In this document: piece by piece, positions 7,871 to 16,031 of the stretch
How positions within the stretch are numbered: position 1 is the first letter of the stretch
How the letters are laid out: every line of letters begins with the position of its first letter
Assembly: GCF_014695775.1 (NCBI RefSeq)
Contig: NZ_JACJOX010000063.1
Coordinates: 1 to 64,000 of the forward strand
DNA from: Leptolyngbya sp. FACHB-60
GTDB taxonomy: Bacteria; Cyanobacteriota; Cyanobacteriia; Phormidesmidales; Phormidesmidaceae
Length of the DNA: 64,000 bases
Direction: 5' to 3'
Made by a program: the position numbers and the translations under genes
The notes under the pieces: model-generated
Told to the model about the DNA's origin: nothing
Seen by the model: only the letters and a program-made list of their open reading frames with translations
Databases searched by the model: none

Positions 7871-8347
7871 ATGGCTGACGACGCAATAGATATGGATCTA
7901 TCCTGTTCTCCCCCGCCCTCTGAGGATGGGTTAGATATTGTGTCCTACGTGGACACCATTGAGGCGGTGATTGCCTCTTTGGATCAAGGGGATGGGGCTA
8001 TGGTTAGCCAGACCGATGAGGGTCACCTGTGGCGATTTAAGTACGGCAGTGTCGATGTGTACGCGCAGCTAACTGGCGAAGCCGAAACCGATACGCTAAC
8101 CGTGTGGTCACCGGTACTTATGTTGCCCGCCAAAGATGAGCCTCGTCTGATGAAGCTGCTGCTTGAGAAGAACTGCAATGAAACCCTCGAAGCTCGCTTC
8201 GGCATCTCGGGCAATCAGGTGCTGGTGATTTCAAGCCGCATTCTCAAGGACATTTCCCCCGCCGAAATCTCTCGCCTGATGACCATTGTGGCCACCATCG
8301 CCGACGATTCCGATGAAGCGCTAGTCTCCGAATTTGGTATGAGCTAG
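7871..8347 (+). CDS. YbjN domain-containing protein
   Basis: 158 aa. The central and C-terminal region shows the YbjN pattern: a strand pair ending 'LTVWSPVLMLPA', then 'LMKLLLEKNCNETLEARFGISGNQVLVISSRIL' and a final helix 'SPAEISRLMTIVATIADD'. The fold resembles type III secretion chaperones and is widespread in cyanobacteria without a known reaction. ATG 7871 is preferred over the longer frame starting at 7790, because conserved sequence begins later and the upstream 27 residues look like translated intergenic DNA. Confidence 0.8.
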   Translation: MADDAIDMDLSCSPPPSEDGLDIVSYVDTIEAVIASLDQGDGAMVSQTDEGHLWRFKYGSVDVYAQLTGEAETDTLTVWSPVLMLPAKDEPRLMKLLLEKNCNETLEARFGISGNQVLVISSRILKDISPAEISRLMTIVATIADDSDEALVSEFGMS

Positions 8348-8349
8348 AA

Positions 8350-8408
8350 GGGTATGGGGTATGAGGTATAGGGTGAAAGAACGGCCTTAAGCCTTACACC
8401 CTATACCT
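8350..8408. repeat. 7-bp-period repeat and hairpin between convergent genes
   Basis: Four consecutive heptamers run from 8350 (GGGTATG, GGGTATG, AGGTATA, GGGTGAA). The segment 8364-8375 is exactly complementary to 8397-8408, giving a 12-bp stem. It lies between the stops of the YbjN and site-2 protease genes and could end both transcripts. The GGTATAG unit recurs at 52359-52406. Confidence 0.6.
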
Positions 8409-8415
8409 TGTAGCC

Positions 8416-9627
8416 CTATGCCCGCGCTTCTTCAATAACTGATTTTGCGATCGAGGACAGCTGTAACCCAGGGGGATACTGCCCTTCCTCTTTGATGCGC
8501 TGAATCATGGCGGGGGAAACCCGCAGGCCAAGGCGATCGGCGATCGCGCGCACCACATCACCGCGATCGATTGTGCCGGCCACAGCATCGGCGGGGGTGA
8601 GCACCGTGAGCCGAGGCAGCTGCAAGTCTTCGAGCTGGTCGATGGCCTCGGTCAGCGGCGTGCCCTCGCGCACCGAAGGAATATTCAGCAGCGGCTTAGC
8701 GATGTGGTTAAGGGGCAGGGTTTCCCACTGGCTGCGCTCGATCGCCCGCATATCGTCAACCGTCACCAAGCCCCGATAGCGCCCATCCGAAGCCGCGAAG
8801 TAAGCCGGAGGGCGATTCTCTTCGAGTAAATAGGTGTCGGCAAACTGCCGCAGCGAGATATCTGCATCTACCACCTTAAAATCGCGGGTCATGGCATCGG
8901 CAGCGGTGAGGGCCAGCATGGCCTCTTGCAGATTGGTGACCTGGTTGTAGGCGGCGGCATTGCGCAGGGCAAACCAGCCAATGGCGGCAATCCAAAAGCC
9001 AGAGAACGCCTGGTAGGCCAGGGCCATGACTAGGCCAAAGGTAATCGCCAGCCAGCCCAAGAGCTGACCGGAGCGCGCCGCCCAGCGAATGCCCTTGATG
9101 CGGCTGTTAGTGACCTTCCACACCAGCGCCTTGAGCACCTGGCCGCCGTCGAGCGGCAGGCCGGGAATCATGTTGAACAGCGTCAGCACCAGGTTGATCT
9201 GAGCCACACTGCCGGTGATCACGCCCACTGGGGTCGGCAGCGATGGAATCTGGGAGATGGCGGTGAGCAGCAGAAAAAGCCCAAAGCTGACTAACGGGCC
9301 AGCGATCGCGACCTTGAGGGCGTCTTCCGGTGTTTTCGATTCTTTGTCGATGGAGGCAATGCCGCCAAACAAAAACAGCGTGATGGAGTTGACCGCAATG
9401 CCCTGCCCCTTAGCGGCAATGCTGTGGCCCAGTTCGTGCAGCAGCACCGAAGCAAACAGCAGCAGCGCCAGGCCAAAGCCCATCGCCCAGGCCAGGTTAC
9501 CCCAGGCCGAGTGCCAGCTGGGTTCTACCCCGTAGGACACGGTCACCAGCAGCAAAATAATGAACCAGGAGCTATCGACAAATAGGGGAATTCCTAAAAT
9601 GGCCCCAACGCGCCAGTTGGATTGCAT
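8416..9627 (-). CDS. site-2 protease family (M50B) with CBS domain pair
   Basis: 403 aa. Residues 1-230 form the intramembrane metalloprotease with the zinc motif HELGH at 64-68 and the third ligand in 'NMIPGLPLDGG' (152-162, D160). Residues ~240-365 are a CBS pair, which in this subfamily probably senses adenine nucleotides. A C-terminal helix follows. Site-2 proteases cut membrane-anchored regulators such as anti-sigma factors; the substrate here is unknown. The gene has the cyanobacterial/archaeal SpoIVFB-CBS layout and no frameshift. Confidence 0.93.
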   Translation of the reverse strand: MQSNWRVGAILGIPLFVDSSWFIILLLVTVSYGVEPSWHSAWGNLAWAMGFGLALLLFASVLLHELGHSIAAKGQGIAVNSITLFLFGGIASIDKESKTPEDALKVAIAGPLVSFGLFLLLTAISQIPSLPTPVGVITGSVAQINLVLTLFNMIPGLPLDGGQVLKALVWKVTNSRIKGIRWAARSGQLLGWLAITFGLVMALAYQAFSGFWIAAIGWFALRNAAAYNQVTNLQEAMLALTAADAMTRDFKVVDADISLRQFADTYLLEENRPPAYFAASDGRYRGLVTVDDMRAIERSQWETLPLNHIAKPLLNIPSVREGTPLTEAIDQLEDLQLPRLTVLTPADAVAGTIDRGDVVRAIADRLGLRVSPAMIQRIKEEGQYPPGLQLSSIAKSVIEEARA

Positions 9628-9660
9628 TGCCTAGCTCCTATGAATGCTGTCAAATACCAA

Positions 9661-9706
9661 CCCAGACCCGGTAGTGGCTAGCAAAACTAGGGCACTTGGG
9701 TCTGGG
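9661..9706. terminator. long hairpin downstream of psaK
   Basis: CCCAGACCC (9661-9669) pairs with GGGTCTGGG (9698-9706), and inside it GTG/CAC and CTAG/CTAG pair around a CAAAA loop. The structure lies between the psaK stop (9765) and the site-2 protease start (9627), both on the minus strand, so a psaK terminator is plausible. No clear U-tract follows on the minus strand. Confidence 0.5.
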
Positions 9707-9764
9707 GTCTGGCTTTATTCTATCAATCGCCCCACAAAGTCGTTGGGCCGAGGCGTCGGTGAGG

Positions 9765-10037
9765 CTAGAGCAGCCCAGCGTTGCCCAGCCCCAAAATCAT
9801 TCCAGCGCCGAGAATGTGGCCAAAGCTGGCGATCGCCAGCAGCTCAGGCAAGCCAAAGCCTTCAAACAACATCGGCAGGCCCACAGGTAGTGCTGGCCCT
9901 GCCCCAGGCTTACGGATGGCGTACTTGCCAATGGCCAGCACAAACAGGTTGCAGGTAATCATAATCAGCGCCACTTTATACGACCACTCCGGGGTGGTGG
10001 GCTCGGTGTAGGCGGCAAGTAGGGTAGAAAACAGCAA
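9765..10037 (-). CDS. psaK: photosystem I reaction centre subunit PsaK
   Basis: 90 aa. Two transmembrane helices flank a basic cytoplasmic loop (YAIRKPGAGPALPVG), the standard PsaK topology. The C-terminal 'GFGLPELLAIASFGHILGAGMILGL' block is diagnostic. PsaK sits at the edge of the PSI core, binds chlorophylls and influences energy transfer and state transitions. Length matches the family. The gene is divergent from trpF with ~165 bp between them. I saw no clear HLR1 (TTACA-type) light-regulation box in that gap. Confidence 0.96.
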   Translation of the reverse strand: MLFSTLLAAYTEPTTPEWSYKVALIMITCNLFVLAIGKYAIRKPGAGPALPVGLPMLFEGFGLPELLAIASFGHILGAGMILGLGNAGLL

Positions 10038-10202
10038 TGTTATTTCTCCGCTAGAGGTCTAAAATTGGGTCTTGAGAATTAAATCGAGTCTTAAAGAAAC
10101 AGAATCTCAGGCGATCGCCAAGCGCTAGATCTAGTTATTCAACCTTGTTGGATTATAAAAATTCGGCGACGCCCACCTAACGGAATGTTCAACAGAGTTA
10201 AC

Positions 10203-10862
10203 ATGCGGGTCAAGATTTGTGGCATTACTCAAACTGAACAGGCGATCGCGATCGCCCGCCACGGTGCCAGCCACCTAGGCTTTATCTGCGTGCCCCAGTC
10301 GCCCCGCTACATCGCCCCTACCGCCCTTGCCGAAATCACCCAAGCTCTAGATGCGGCTGGAGTGGTGACCAAAACCGTGGGAGTCTTTGCCGATGCCTCG
10401 CTGGCGGAGATGTCTGACATTGCCCGCCGGGCCAACCTCAGCCACATTCAGCTTCACGGTCAAGAAACTCTAGAGCAGTGCAAGCAACTGCTCGCTGAGC
10501 TGCCCGGTATTTTTTTGATTAAAGCGATTCGGGTGCGTACCGAGAAAGACCTAGTACGGGCTAGAACCTATGCTTCCTACGTCGACGCTCTGCTGCTCGA
10601 CGCCTACCATCCCCAGCAGCTCGGGGGGACAGGATTAACGCTGGATTGGGATGCCTTGGTATCGTTTAGGCCTACCTGCCCCTGGATGCTTGCTGGAGGG
10701 CTCACCCCGGCGAACGTGTCGACGGCGCTCTCAACCCTTAGACCCGATGGCATTGACCTCTCTAGCGGCGTAGAACAACATCCCGGTGTAAAAGATTTGG
10801 CCTTGGTTCAGCACCTGTTTGAGCAACTGCAACCCTGGCTACCGAGCAGAGCTGGGGTATAG
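10203..10862 (+). CDS. trpF: phosphoribosylanthranilate isomerase
   Basis: 219 aa TIM-barrel enzyme of tryptophan synthesis; converts N-(5-phosphoribosyl)anthranilate to the carboxyphenylamino-deoxyribulose phosphate. The N-terminal 'MRVKICGIT' (catalytic Cys7 expected), 'HLGFICVPQSPRYI', 'IQLHGQE' and 'LAGGLTPANV' are family motifs. ATG 10203 is chosen because TrpF proteins normally start at this MRVKICGIT and AGAG lies just upstream. An in-frame ATG at 10185 would add six residues. No other trp gene is nearby, as is usual in cyanobacteria. Confidence 0.94.
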   Translation: MRVKICGITQTEQAIAIARHGASHLGFICVPQSPRYIAPTALAEITQALDAAGVVTKTVGVFADASLAEMSDIARRANLSHIQLHGQETLEQCKQLLAELPGIFLIKAIRVRTEKDLVRARTYASYVDALLLDAYHPQQLGGTGLTLDWDALVSFRPTCPWMLAGGLTPANVSTALSTLRPDGIDLSSGVEQHPGVKDLALVQHLFEQLQPWLPSRAGV

Positions 10863-10890
10863 GCTGAGACAGCAGCGTATGGAAAAAAGG

Positions 10891-12906
10891 CTAATTTTGG
10901 TCGGTTTGGGGAGCAATCAGTGATGCACCAGGGGCCGCAAGGCTGATGGCAGCGATCGCCAAGTCTTTGCCCGCTTCGCTGTGGCTGCTGTCTTTGGTCA
11001 GTACTGCGATCGCCTCGGGCTGGTAAGCGGCCACATCAAACCAAAAGGTGGTGCCAATGCCCACTTCGCTGACCAGATGCACCTGACTGCTGTGCTTTTC
11101 GATGATGTTTTTGACAATGGAGAGGCCCAAGCCGGTACCTTCCAGAGTATGGACCCGGTTTTCGACCCGGAAGAAGCGATCGAAAATCGCCTGCTGGTCT
11201 TCGGGGGCAATGCCAATGCCGGTGTCAGAGATCTCAATGCGAATGTAGCCGCCCTCGTTGGGGTCATCTCCAGGGGGCACAATTTGGTGAGCCCGCAGCA
11301 TCACCTGGCCACCTGACTCGGTGAACTTTAGGGCATTGCCCACTAAGTTGCTAAACACCTGTAGCAGCAGGTCGTAGTTGCCAATTACGGGTGGTAGGTT
11401 GGGCTCCACATCCTGCAATAGCTCGATTCGCTTGTCGCGGGCATTGAGGCGGTGGGTGCGCAGGGTCTGCTCAATGGGCTGAATAATGTCGACGGCTTCG
11501 AGCTGGTATTGGCGACTCGATTCTAGACGCGACAGGTCGAGCACATCGTTGACTAAGCGAGTGAGGCGATCGGTTTCGTGGTTGGCGGTTTCGAGAAATT
11601 CCTTGCGTTCGCCGTCGCTGAGGTCTTCGCCGTACTCGTGCAGGGTTTCAATAAACGATTTGATGTTGAACAGCGGCGTGCGCAGCTCGTGGGAGACATT
11701 GCTGATGAACTGGGCCTTGGCCTCATTGAGGGCCACCTCACGGGTGATATCCTGCACAGTGATGGCTAGACCTTTGACGTTCTCTTTGGCCTGGTCGAGC
11801 ACGGTATTGAGCAAGATCCGCAGGGTGCGATGGCTGGGCTCGGTGATGGGCACCCGAAATTCCATCGCTTCTGATTCGCCCTTGACGGCCTGAAACAGGG
11901 GCCGAGTGAGCTGCACCCGCACCGCGTTGGGAAAGTGCTCTAGAATATTTTTCCCGTCCAAAATCTGATCATCCCAGCCAAAGATGCGGCGGGCAGTGGG
12001 GTTGACCAGCACGGCGTGCATATCGCTGTCGAGCAAAATGGCCCCGTCGGCGATGGTAGAAACCAGGGTTTCGAGCTTGGCTTTTTCGGCGGTGAGTTCT
12101 TCGATGTTTTGCTCTTCGTAGCTTTCTAGGCGCTCGGCCATGTCGTTAAAGCTGTAGATCAGCTCACCGAGTTCGCCCCCTAGGGGCAGGTCGATGCGCT
12201 GCCTAAAGTTACCATCAGCGATGTTTTTCACCCCCACCGAGAGCTCTTTGATCGGTTGGGTAATGGTAAGAGCGTTGAACACCGCCCCTAAAATCACCAT
12301 GACCCAGATCGAGACAAATACCGCAATGGTGACATCCCGCGTGAGGTGCGAAGAGGCGACCACTGTGGGGTTGGGATTGATGCCCATGGCCAGGACGCCT
12401 AGGTGAATGCCGTTGTAGTTGAGGGGTACAAATACATCGGTGACTTCACCGGCGGGGGTAAGGTGCTGGCGCACCAGGGGGCGATCGGTGTTTTGGGCGT
12501 AGCCCTCGGGCAACTGCATGCGCCGCCGCAGCGTCAGGGAGTTTTTTACCGATGCCTCTGAAAAGGGGATGCCGAAGAAAATATCGCCATTTTCGTCGGC
12601 GTAGAGCATGTAGCGCACGCTAGAAGTGCTCTGGTAAAAGCTGTAGGAGAAGCGGGCTAGCTCGGTGCGGTCGGCTTCGTTAACTAGAGGGGCAACGTTG
12701 GCGGCGAGCAGCAGTCCTAGATCGCGAGCAAACCGGGTGTCGTTGAGGCGGGCATCCATTTGGATGGTGTTGACAGCCCAGAAGGTAAGGGCGCTCGTGA
12801 TCATTGACACCACCAGCGTTGCCCCGGCCATCAGCCGAGTTTGGAGGGTGAAGTCGCCCCACCAGTGCAGGAAGATATCGCGAATTTTAGCCAGAAGCCT
12901 GATCAA
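10891..12906 (-). CDS. nblS: sensor histidine kinase NblS (Hik33/DspA)
   Basis: 671 aa. Order of parts: N-terminal membrane helix (~25-48), extracytoplasmic sensor region (~50-190), second helix (~192-212), HAMP linker (~215-270), PAS domain (~275-390), HisKA with phosphoacceptor H406 in 'SNVSHELRTP', and a HATPase domain with N, G1 (DTGIGI) and G2 (GTGLGLSI) boxes. The N-terminal 'LHWWGDFTLQTRL' and 'FNALTITQPIKEL' segments are characteristic of NblS/Hik33, the conserved kinase for high light, cold and nutrient stress that signals to RpaB/NblR-type regulators. The gene converges with trpF. Confidence 0.95.
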   Translation of the reverse strand: MIRLLAKIRDIFLHWWGDFTLQTRLMAGATLVVSMITSALTFWAVNTIQMDARLNDTRFARDLGLLLAANVAPLVNEADRTELARFSYSFYQSTSSVRYMLYADENGDIFFGIPFSEASVKNSLTLRRRMQLPEGYAQNTDRPLVRQHLTPAGEVTDVFVPLNYNGIHLGVLAMGINPNPTVVASSHLTRDVTIAVFVSIWVMVILGAVFNALTITQPIKELSVGVKNIADGNFRQRIDLPLGGELGELIYSFNDMAERLESYEEQNIEELTAEKAKLETLVSTIADGAILLDSDMHAVLVNPTARRIFGWDDQILDGKNILEHFPNAVRVQLTRPLFQAVKGESEAMEFRVPITEPSHRTLRILLNTVLDQAKENVKGLAITVQDITREVALNEAKAQFISNVSHELRTPLFNIKSFIETLHEYGEDLSDGERKEFLETANHETDRLTRLVNDVLDLSRLESSRQYQLEAVDIIQPIEQTLRTHRLNARDKRIELLQDVEPNLPPVIGNYDLLLQVFSNLVGNALKFTESGGQVMLRAHQIVPPGDDPNEGGYIRIEISDTGIGIAPEDQQAIFDRFFRVENRVHTLEGTGLGLSIVKNIIEKHSSQVHLVSEVGIGTTFWFDVAAYQPEAIAVLTKDSSHSEAGKDLAIAAISLAAPGASLIAPQTDQN

Positions 12907-12979
12907 CGGAACCTATCGAATGCTGGATGTGGAATTCAGCCTTTATTCTGGCATGTTCTTCGCATCTTAGCCCTAGCGC

Positions 12980-13324
12980 TTAGTCTTCGAAGAGGGTCTC
13001 AAACTCGTGGCGCAGGCTATCGTAGTTGACCACGCGGGCCACAATCAGGTTTTGGTCACCCTGGGCGGCAGCAAACTGCTGTTTCCAGTGGCGCACGTCG
13101 TGTTCTTGGCTCAGCCAGAAGGCGACGATGGTGCTGACGATCGCATCCCAATCCCAATCTGGCTTGCGGTGCACGGCCTCGGTGGCGCTGATAAAGGCAT
13201 CGAGGGTGCAGCAGTAGCTGCCGAGAAAGGCCTGACTGCGATCGCGCCGCGCCTCCACCTGCTGCTGGTGGTTGAAGAATTGCAGTACCGGGGCAATGCC
13301 AACAATGTCAAAGCTATAGCTCAT
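12980..13324 (-). CDS. conserved cyanobacterial protein of unknown function
   Basis: 114 aa, soluble. Features are the start 'MSYSFDIVGIAPVLQFFNHQ', a central 'GSYCCTLDAFISATE' helix and the tail 'NLIVARVVNYDSLRHEFETLFED'. I have the impression of a family limited to cyanobacteria with no assigned function. It lies 73 bp upstream of nblS on the same strand and could share its transcript, a weak hint of a link to stress signalling. Confidence 0.75.
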   Translation of the reverse strand: MSYSFDIVGIAPVLQFFNHQQQVEARRDRSQAFLGSYCCTLDAFISATEAVHRKPDWDWDAIVSTIVAFWLSQEHDVRHWKQQFAAAQGDQNLIVARVVNYDSLRHEFETLFED

Positions 13325-13678
13325 AGTTAGACCGGGGATAAAAACGAGGTTTATAGATAACTCGCTCTACCGCTGGCGGCAGTTCTATCAGTCAAAAATC
13401 GCCCTGGTATAGACCAGAGCGACGGCGGGGCAAAAGAAATCTGCTGCCCAATTAGGTAGCCACAAGTTAGGGAGAAGCCGGTAAGACTGGGCTGAAATCG
13501 GTGATAAATCACGTTCAGACTCAGTAACGGTGACGCGAGTTAGTGAATAGTTTAGACAGTTCACTCTGTGGAGTTGTTCGCCTGCAACGGTTTTTGACGA
13601 TTCCTACAAATTAGGCAAGTCGCTACCATAGAAGACACCGCCGTCAGTTAGAGATCGCCCATCCTCCCGGAGCATCCT
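13325..13678. other. 354-bp intergenic region between divergent genes
   Basis: It separates the divergent genes starting at 13324 and 13679, so both promoters should lie here. Only short inverted repeats such as CTGGTATAGACCAG are visible. No gene or RNA could be supported. Confidence 0.4.
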
Positions 13679-14263
13679 ATGACCACCCTGGATTTGCCCC
13701 TTGAACTCAACCTTGAGGCCGTTCATTTTACCGATGAGCAGTTTTACCAACTCTGCATTCACAACCCAGAGGTGGCGATCGAGCAAAATGCCCAAGGAGT
13801 GTTAATCGTTATGCCCCCCGTTGGCGGTGAGAGCGGCAATCGAGAGATGGAGGTTGGCGGTGAACTGTACCTCTGGAATAAGCAAACCCAGCTTGGTAAG
13901 GTGTTTAGCTCCTCGACAATTTTTCAGCTGCTGATCGGTAGCAAGCGATCGCCCGATGCCGCCTGGGTAGAGCTATCCCGTTGGGAGGCGCTGACCCCAG
14001 AGCAGCGGCGCAGGTTTCCCCCTATTGCGCCTGATTTTGTGATGGAGTTGCGTTCGAGTACCGATAATCTGACCACTCTGCGCGAGAAGATGCAGGAATA
14101 TGTGGCCAGCGGTGTTCGCCTGGGCTGGCTGATCAATCCTCAAGATCAGCAGGTGGAAATTTATCGGCCTGGGCAGGAGGCAGAGGTGCGATCGCTGCCT
14201 ACTCAGCTTTCTGGAGAATCCGTGCTGCCGGGCTTCACTTTAGCTGTTTCCCCCTTTTCTTAG
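13679..14263 (+). CDS. Uma2 family (DUF820) endonuclease-like protein
   Basis: 194 aa. The PD-(D/E)XK-like core is visible as 'SPDAAWVELSRWE' (Asp), 'APDFVMELRSSTDNLTTLREKMQEYVASGVRLGWLINP' (Glu and Lys) and 'VEIYRPGQ'. This is the Uma2/DUF820 family, strongly expanded in cyanobacteria and often linked to mobile DNA, though cleavage has rarely been shown. In the core motif the usual 'ELRSxSD' is kept, so the protein may be active. No obvious partner is adjacent. Confidence 0.9.
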   Translation: MTTLDLPLELNLEAVHFTDEQFYQLCIHNPEVAIEQNAQGVLIVMPPVGGESGNREMEVGGELYLWNKQTQLGKVFSSSTIFQLLIGSKRSPDAAWVELSRWEALTPEQRRRFPPIAPDFVMELRSSTDNLTTLREKMQEYVASGVRLGWLINPQDQQVEIYRPGQEAEVRSLPTQLSGESVLPGFTLAVSPFS

Positions 14264-14320
14264 CCGTGAGGGTATTGCAGCGCAGCCAACTTTTATAACA
14301 TCGGTGTGCGGGACTCTGTA

Positions 14321-14336
14321 AGTGACAGGCGTCACA
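14321..14336. promoter_or_regulatory. CRP-family (SyCRP1-like) binding site candidate
   Basis: The sequence reads AGTGA, six bases, then TCACA, one base away from the TGTGA-N6-TCACA consensus. It lies upstream of the possible small RNA and downstream of the Uma2 gene. No transcript start is known, so function is inferred. Confidence 0.35.
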
Positions 14337-14482
14337 GTTCACAAAACGCTTGAGGGCCAACCTCCCTCGATCAACCTGCCATAAAGATGCCGGCGCAAGG
14401 GATGACTCGGCACTGCCTTTGAGGCATTCTAGGTACAGATAAGACGGGCTTCGCGCTATAACTAACTCCCTATTCTAAGCAG

Positions 14483-14505
14483 CCCCCGGTGCCTCGGCAT
14501 CGGGG
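14483..14505 (+). terminator. rho-independent terminator candidate
   Basis: CCCCCGGTGCC pairs with GGCATCGGGGG (one G/T wobble) and is followed on the plus strand by TTATTTAAT. There is no plus-strand coding gene directly upstream, which supports a non-coding transcript ending here. Confidence 0.6.
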
Positions 14506-14518
14506 GTTATTTAATGAA

Positions 14519-14553
14519 AAAGCCCCAGGATGCTGCAAGCATCCTGGGGCTTT
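14519..14553 (-). terminator. ahcY terminator
   Basis: A perfect 16-bp stem (14519-14534 with 14538-14553) closes a three-base loop. On the minus strand it follows the ahcY stop at 14573 and ends in a U-rich AAA/TTT flank, so it is a convincing terminator, probably working in both directions. Confidence 0.8.
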
Positions 14554-14572
14554 AGTTGAGGGAGACGGTGGC

Positions 14573-15847
14573 TTAGGTGCCAACGGTCCAAGAGTTGATG
14601 TAGATCTCTTGCTCGGGGGTCAGGCTATCGACTTCGATACCCATGGCGACCAGCTTCAGGCGAGCAATCTCCTTATCCACCTCAACGGGGATGGAGTGCA
14701 GACCGGGTTCGAGGGAGCCCCGGTTTTTCACCAGATATTCACAGGCCATGGCCTGGTTGGCAAAGCTCATGTCCATGACGGCGCTGGGGTGGCCTTCGGC
14801 AGCGGCTAGGTTGACCAGGCGGCCTTCACCCAGCACAATCACCGACTTGCCGCTGGTGAGCATGTACTGCTGGGTAAAGTTGCGTACCTGCTTAACTTCG
14901 CTGGCCATTGCACCCAGCGATTCGAGGTCGATTTCGATGTCGAAGTGGCCGGAGTTGCACACCATGGCGCCATCTTTCATCGCCTCAAAGTGCTCGCGGC
15001 GGATCACATGCTTGTTGCCGGTAACGGTAATAAACAGATCACCCACTTGAGCAGCCTTAGCCATGGGCATTACCCGGAAGCCATCCATGACAGCCTCGAT
15101 CGCCCGCACTGGGTCGATTTCGGTAACGACGACGTTGGCCCCCATGCCCTTGGCCCGCATAGCGGTGCCTTTGCCGCACCAGCCGTAGCCAGCCACGACG
15201 ACAGTTTTGCCCGCCAGCAGCACGTTGGTAGCGCGAATAATGCCGTCTAGGGTCGATTGACCAGTGCCGTAGCGGTTGTCGAAGAAGTGCTTGGTGTCGG
15301 CATCGTTGACGTTCATAGCGGGGAAGCTGAGCACCCCATCTTTGAACATGGCCCGCAGGCGCACGATGCCGGTGGTGGTTTCTTCGGTGGTACCGATGAT
15401 GTCGGAGAGCTGTGCCTGACGCTCTTTGACTAGGGTGGCAACCACGTCGCTGCCGTCGTCGATGATGATGTTGGGGCGGTGGTCGAGGGCGGTTTCGACG
15501 TGGCGATGGTAGGTGGCGCTGTCTTCGCCGCGCAGGGCAAACACGGGAATGCCGTAGTCGGCAACCAGGCTAGCCGCAACGTCATCTTGGGTCGAAAGGG
15601 GGTTGCTGGCAATGAGCACAGCGTCGGCACCGCCAGCTTTGAGGGCGATCGCCAAGTGAGCTGTCTCAGTGGTGACGTGGCAGCAGGCCGAAATGCGAAT
15701 GCCCGCTAGGGGCTTTTCTGCCGCAAAGCGGTCTTGAATCTGGCGAAGCACGGGCATCTCACGCCCGGCCCACTCAATCCGCTGCTTGCCCTGAGCCGCC
15801 AGGGAGATATCTTTAACGTCGTACTTAAATTTAAGAGTTGTGGTCAT
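14573..15847 (-). CDS. ahcY: adenosylhomocysteinase
   Basis: 424 aa. Cleaves S-adenosylhomocysteine to adenosine and homocysteine, recycling the by-product of methylation. Signatures include 'HVTTETAHLAIALKAGGADA', 'VVAGYGWCGKGTAMRAKGMGANVVVTEIDP' (NAD-binding Rossmann motif) and the C-terminal 'PEQEIYINSWTVGT'. It is the shorter bacterial/archaeal form lacking the ~40-residue insert of other SAHases. Upstream, between 15921 and 16031, lies a four-copy 25-bp tandem repeat that may affect its promoter. Confidence 0.97.
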   Translation of the reverse strand: MTTTLKFKYDVKDISLAAQGKQRIEWAGREMPVLRQIQDRFAAEKPLAGIRISACCHVTTETAHLAIALKAGGADAVLIASNPLSTQDDVAASLVADYGIPVFALRGEDSATYHRHVETALDHRPNIIIDDGSDVVATLVKERQAQLSDIIGTTEETTTGIVRLRAMFKDGVLSFPAMNVNDADTKHFFDNRYGTGQSTLDGIIRATNVLLAGKTVVVAGYGWCGKGTAMRAKGMGANVVVTEIDPVRAIEAVMDGFRVMPMAKAAQVGDLFITVTGNKHVIRREHFEAMKDGAMVCNSGHFDIEIDLESLGAMASEVKQVRNFTQQYMLTSGKSVIVLGEGRLVNLAAAEGHPSAVMDMSFANQAMACEYLVKNRGSLEPGLHSIPVEVDKEIARLKLVAMGIEVDSLTPEQEIYINSWTVGT

Positions 15848-15920
15848 AGCGAGGGTATCAACCGTAATGAATTGTCTGTGTTGTGCCAGTTGCCAGCGTT
15901 TTTAGCTTAACGGAATTTTA

Positions 15921-16031
15921 CACGGGGTACTGCCCCGATATTGCAACAGGGTACTGCCGCAATACTTTATACGAAGTACTGCCCCGGTGCTTCATATAGG
16001 GAACTACCCCGCTTCATGCGGGGTAGTTCCC
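15921..16031. repeat. 25-bp tandem repeat array ending in a 14-bp hairpin
   Basis: The core GTACTGCC occurs at 15927, 15951 and 15976, and a variant GAACTACC at 16001, giving spacings of 24, 25 and 25 bp. The last copy forms a perfect 14-bp hairpin (15999-16012 with 16018-16031, loop TTCAT). The hairpin covers the last codons and stop of panB on the minus strand. The array lies 75-185 bp upstream of the ahcY start. Confidence 0.7.

Larger units (their letters stand above)
14264..14572 (+). other. structured intergenic region, possible small RNA
   Basis: This 309-bp gap holds a CRP-type site (14321-14336), a 7-bp hairpin near 14350-14371, TGCCG/CGGCA and TGCC/GGCA pairings around 14389-14426, a strong hairpin at 14483-14505 followed by a T-rich stretch, and then the ahcY terminator. 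The order of possible control site, structured middle and terminator is what a free-standing small RNA would look like. I could not match it to 6S RNA, tmRNA, RNase P RNA or SRP RNA. Confidence 0.35.

Noticed and set aside
10038..10184. HLR1 light-regulation box in the psaK promoter
   Set aside because: No TTACA-type direct repeat was found on either strand in this gap.
13679..14263. the Uma2 gene as part of a restriction or toxin system
   Set aside because: No partner gene, methylase or antitoxin is adjacent; the family is commonly solitary in cyanobacteria.
14281..14510. 6S RNA, tmRNA or RNase P RNA
   Set aside because: None of their conserved core sequences could be matched.
14573..15847. 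open frames on the plus strand across ahcY (such as 14489-14809 and 14643-15050)
   Set aside because: They are antisense shadows of a strongly conserved enzyme and lack ribosome sites.
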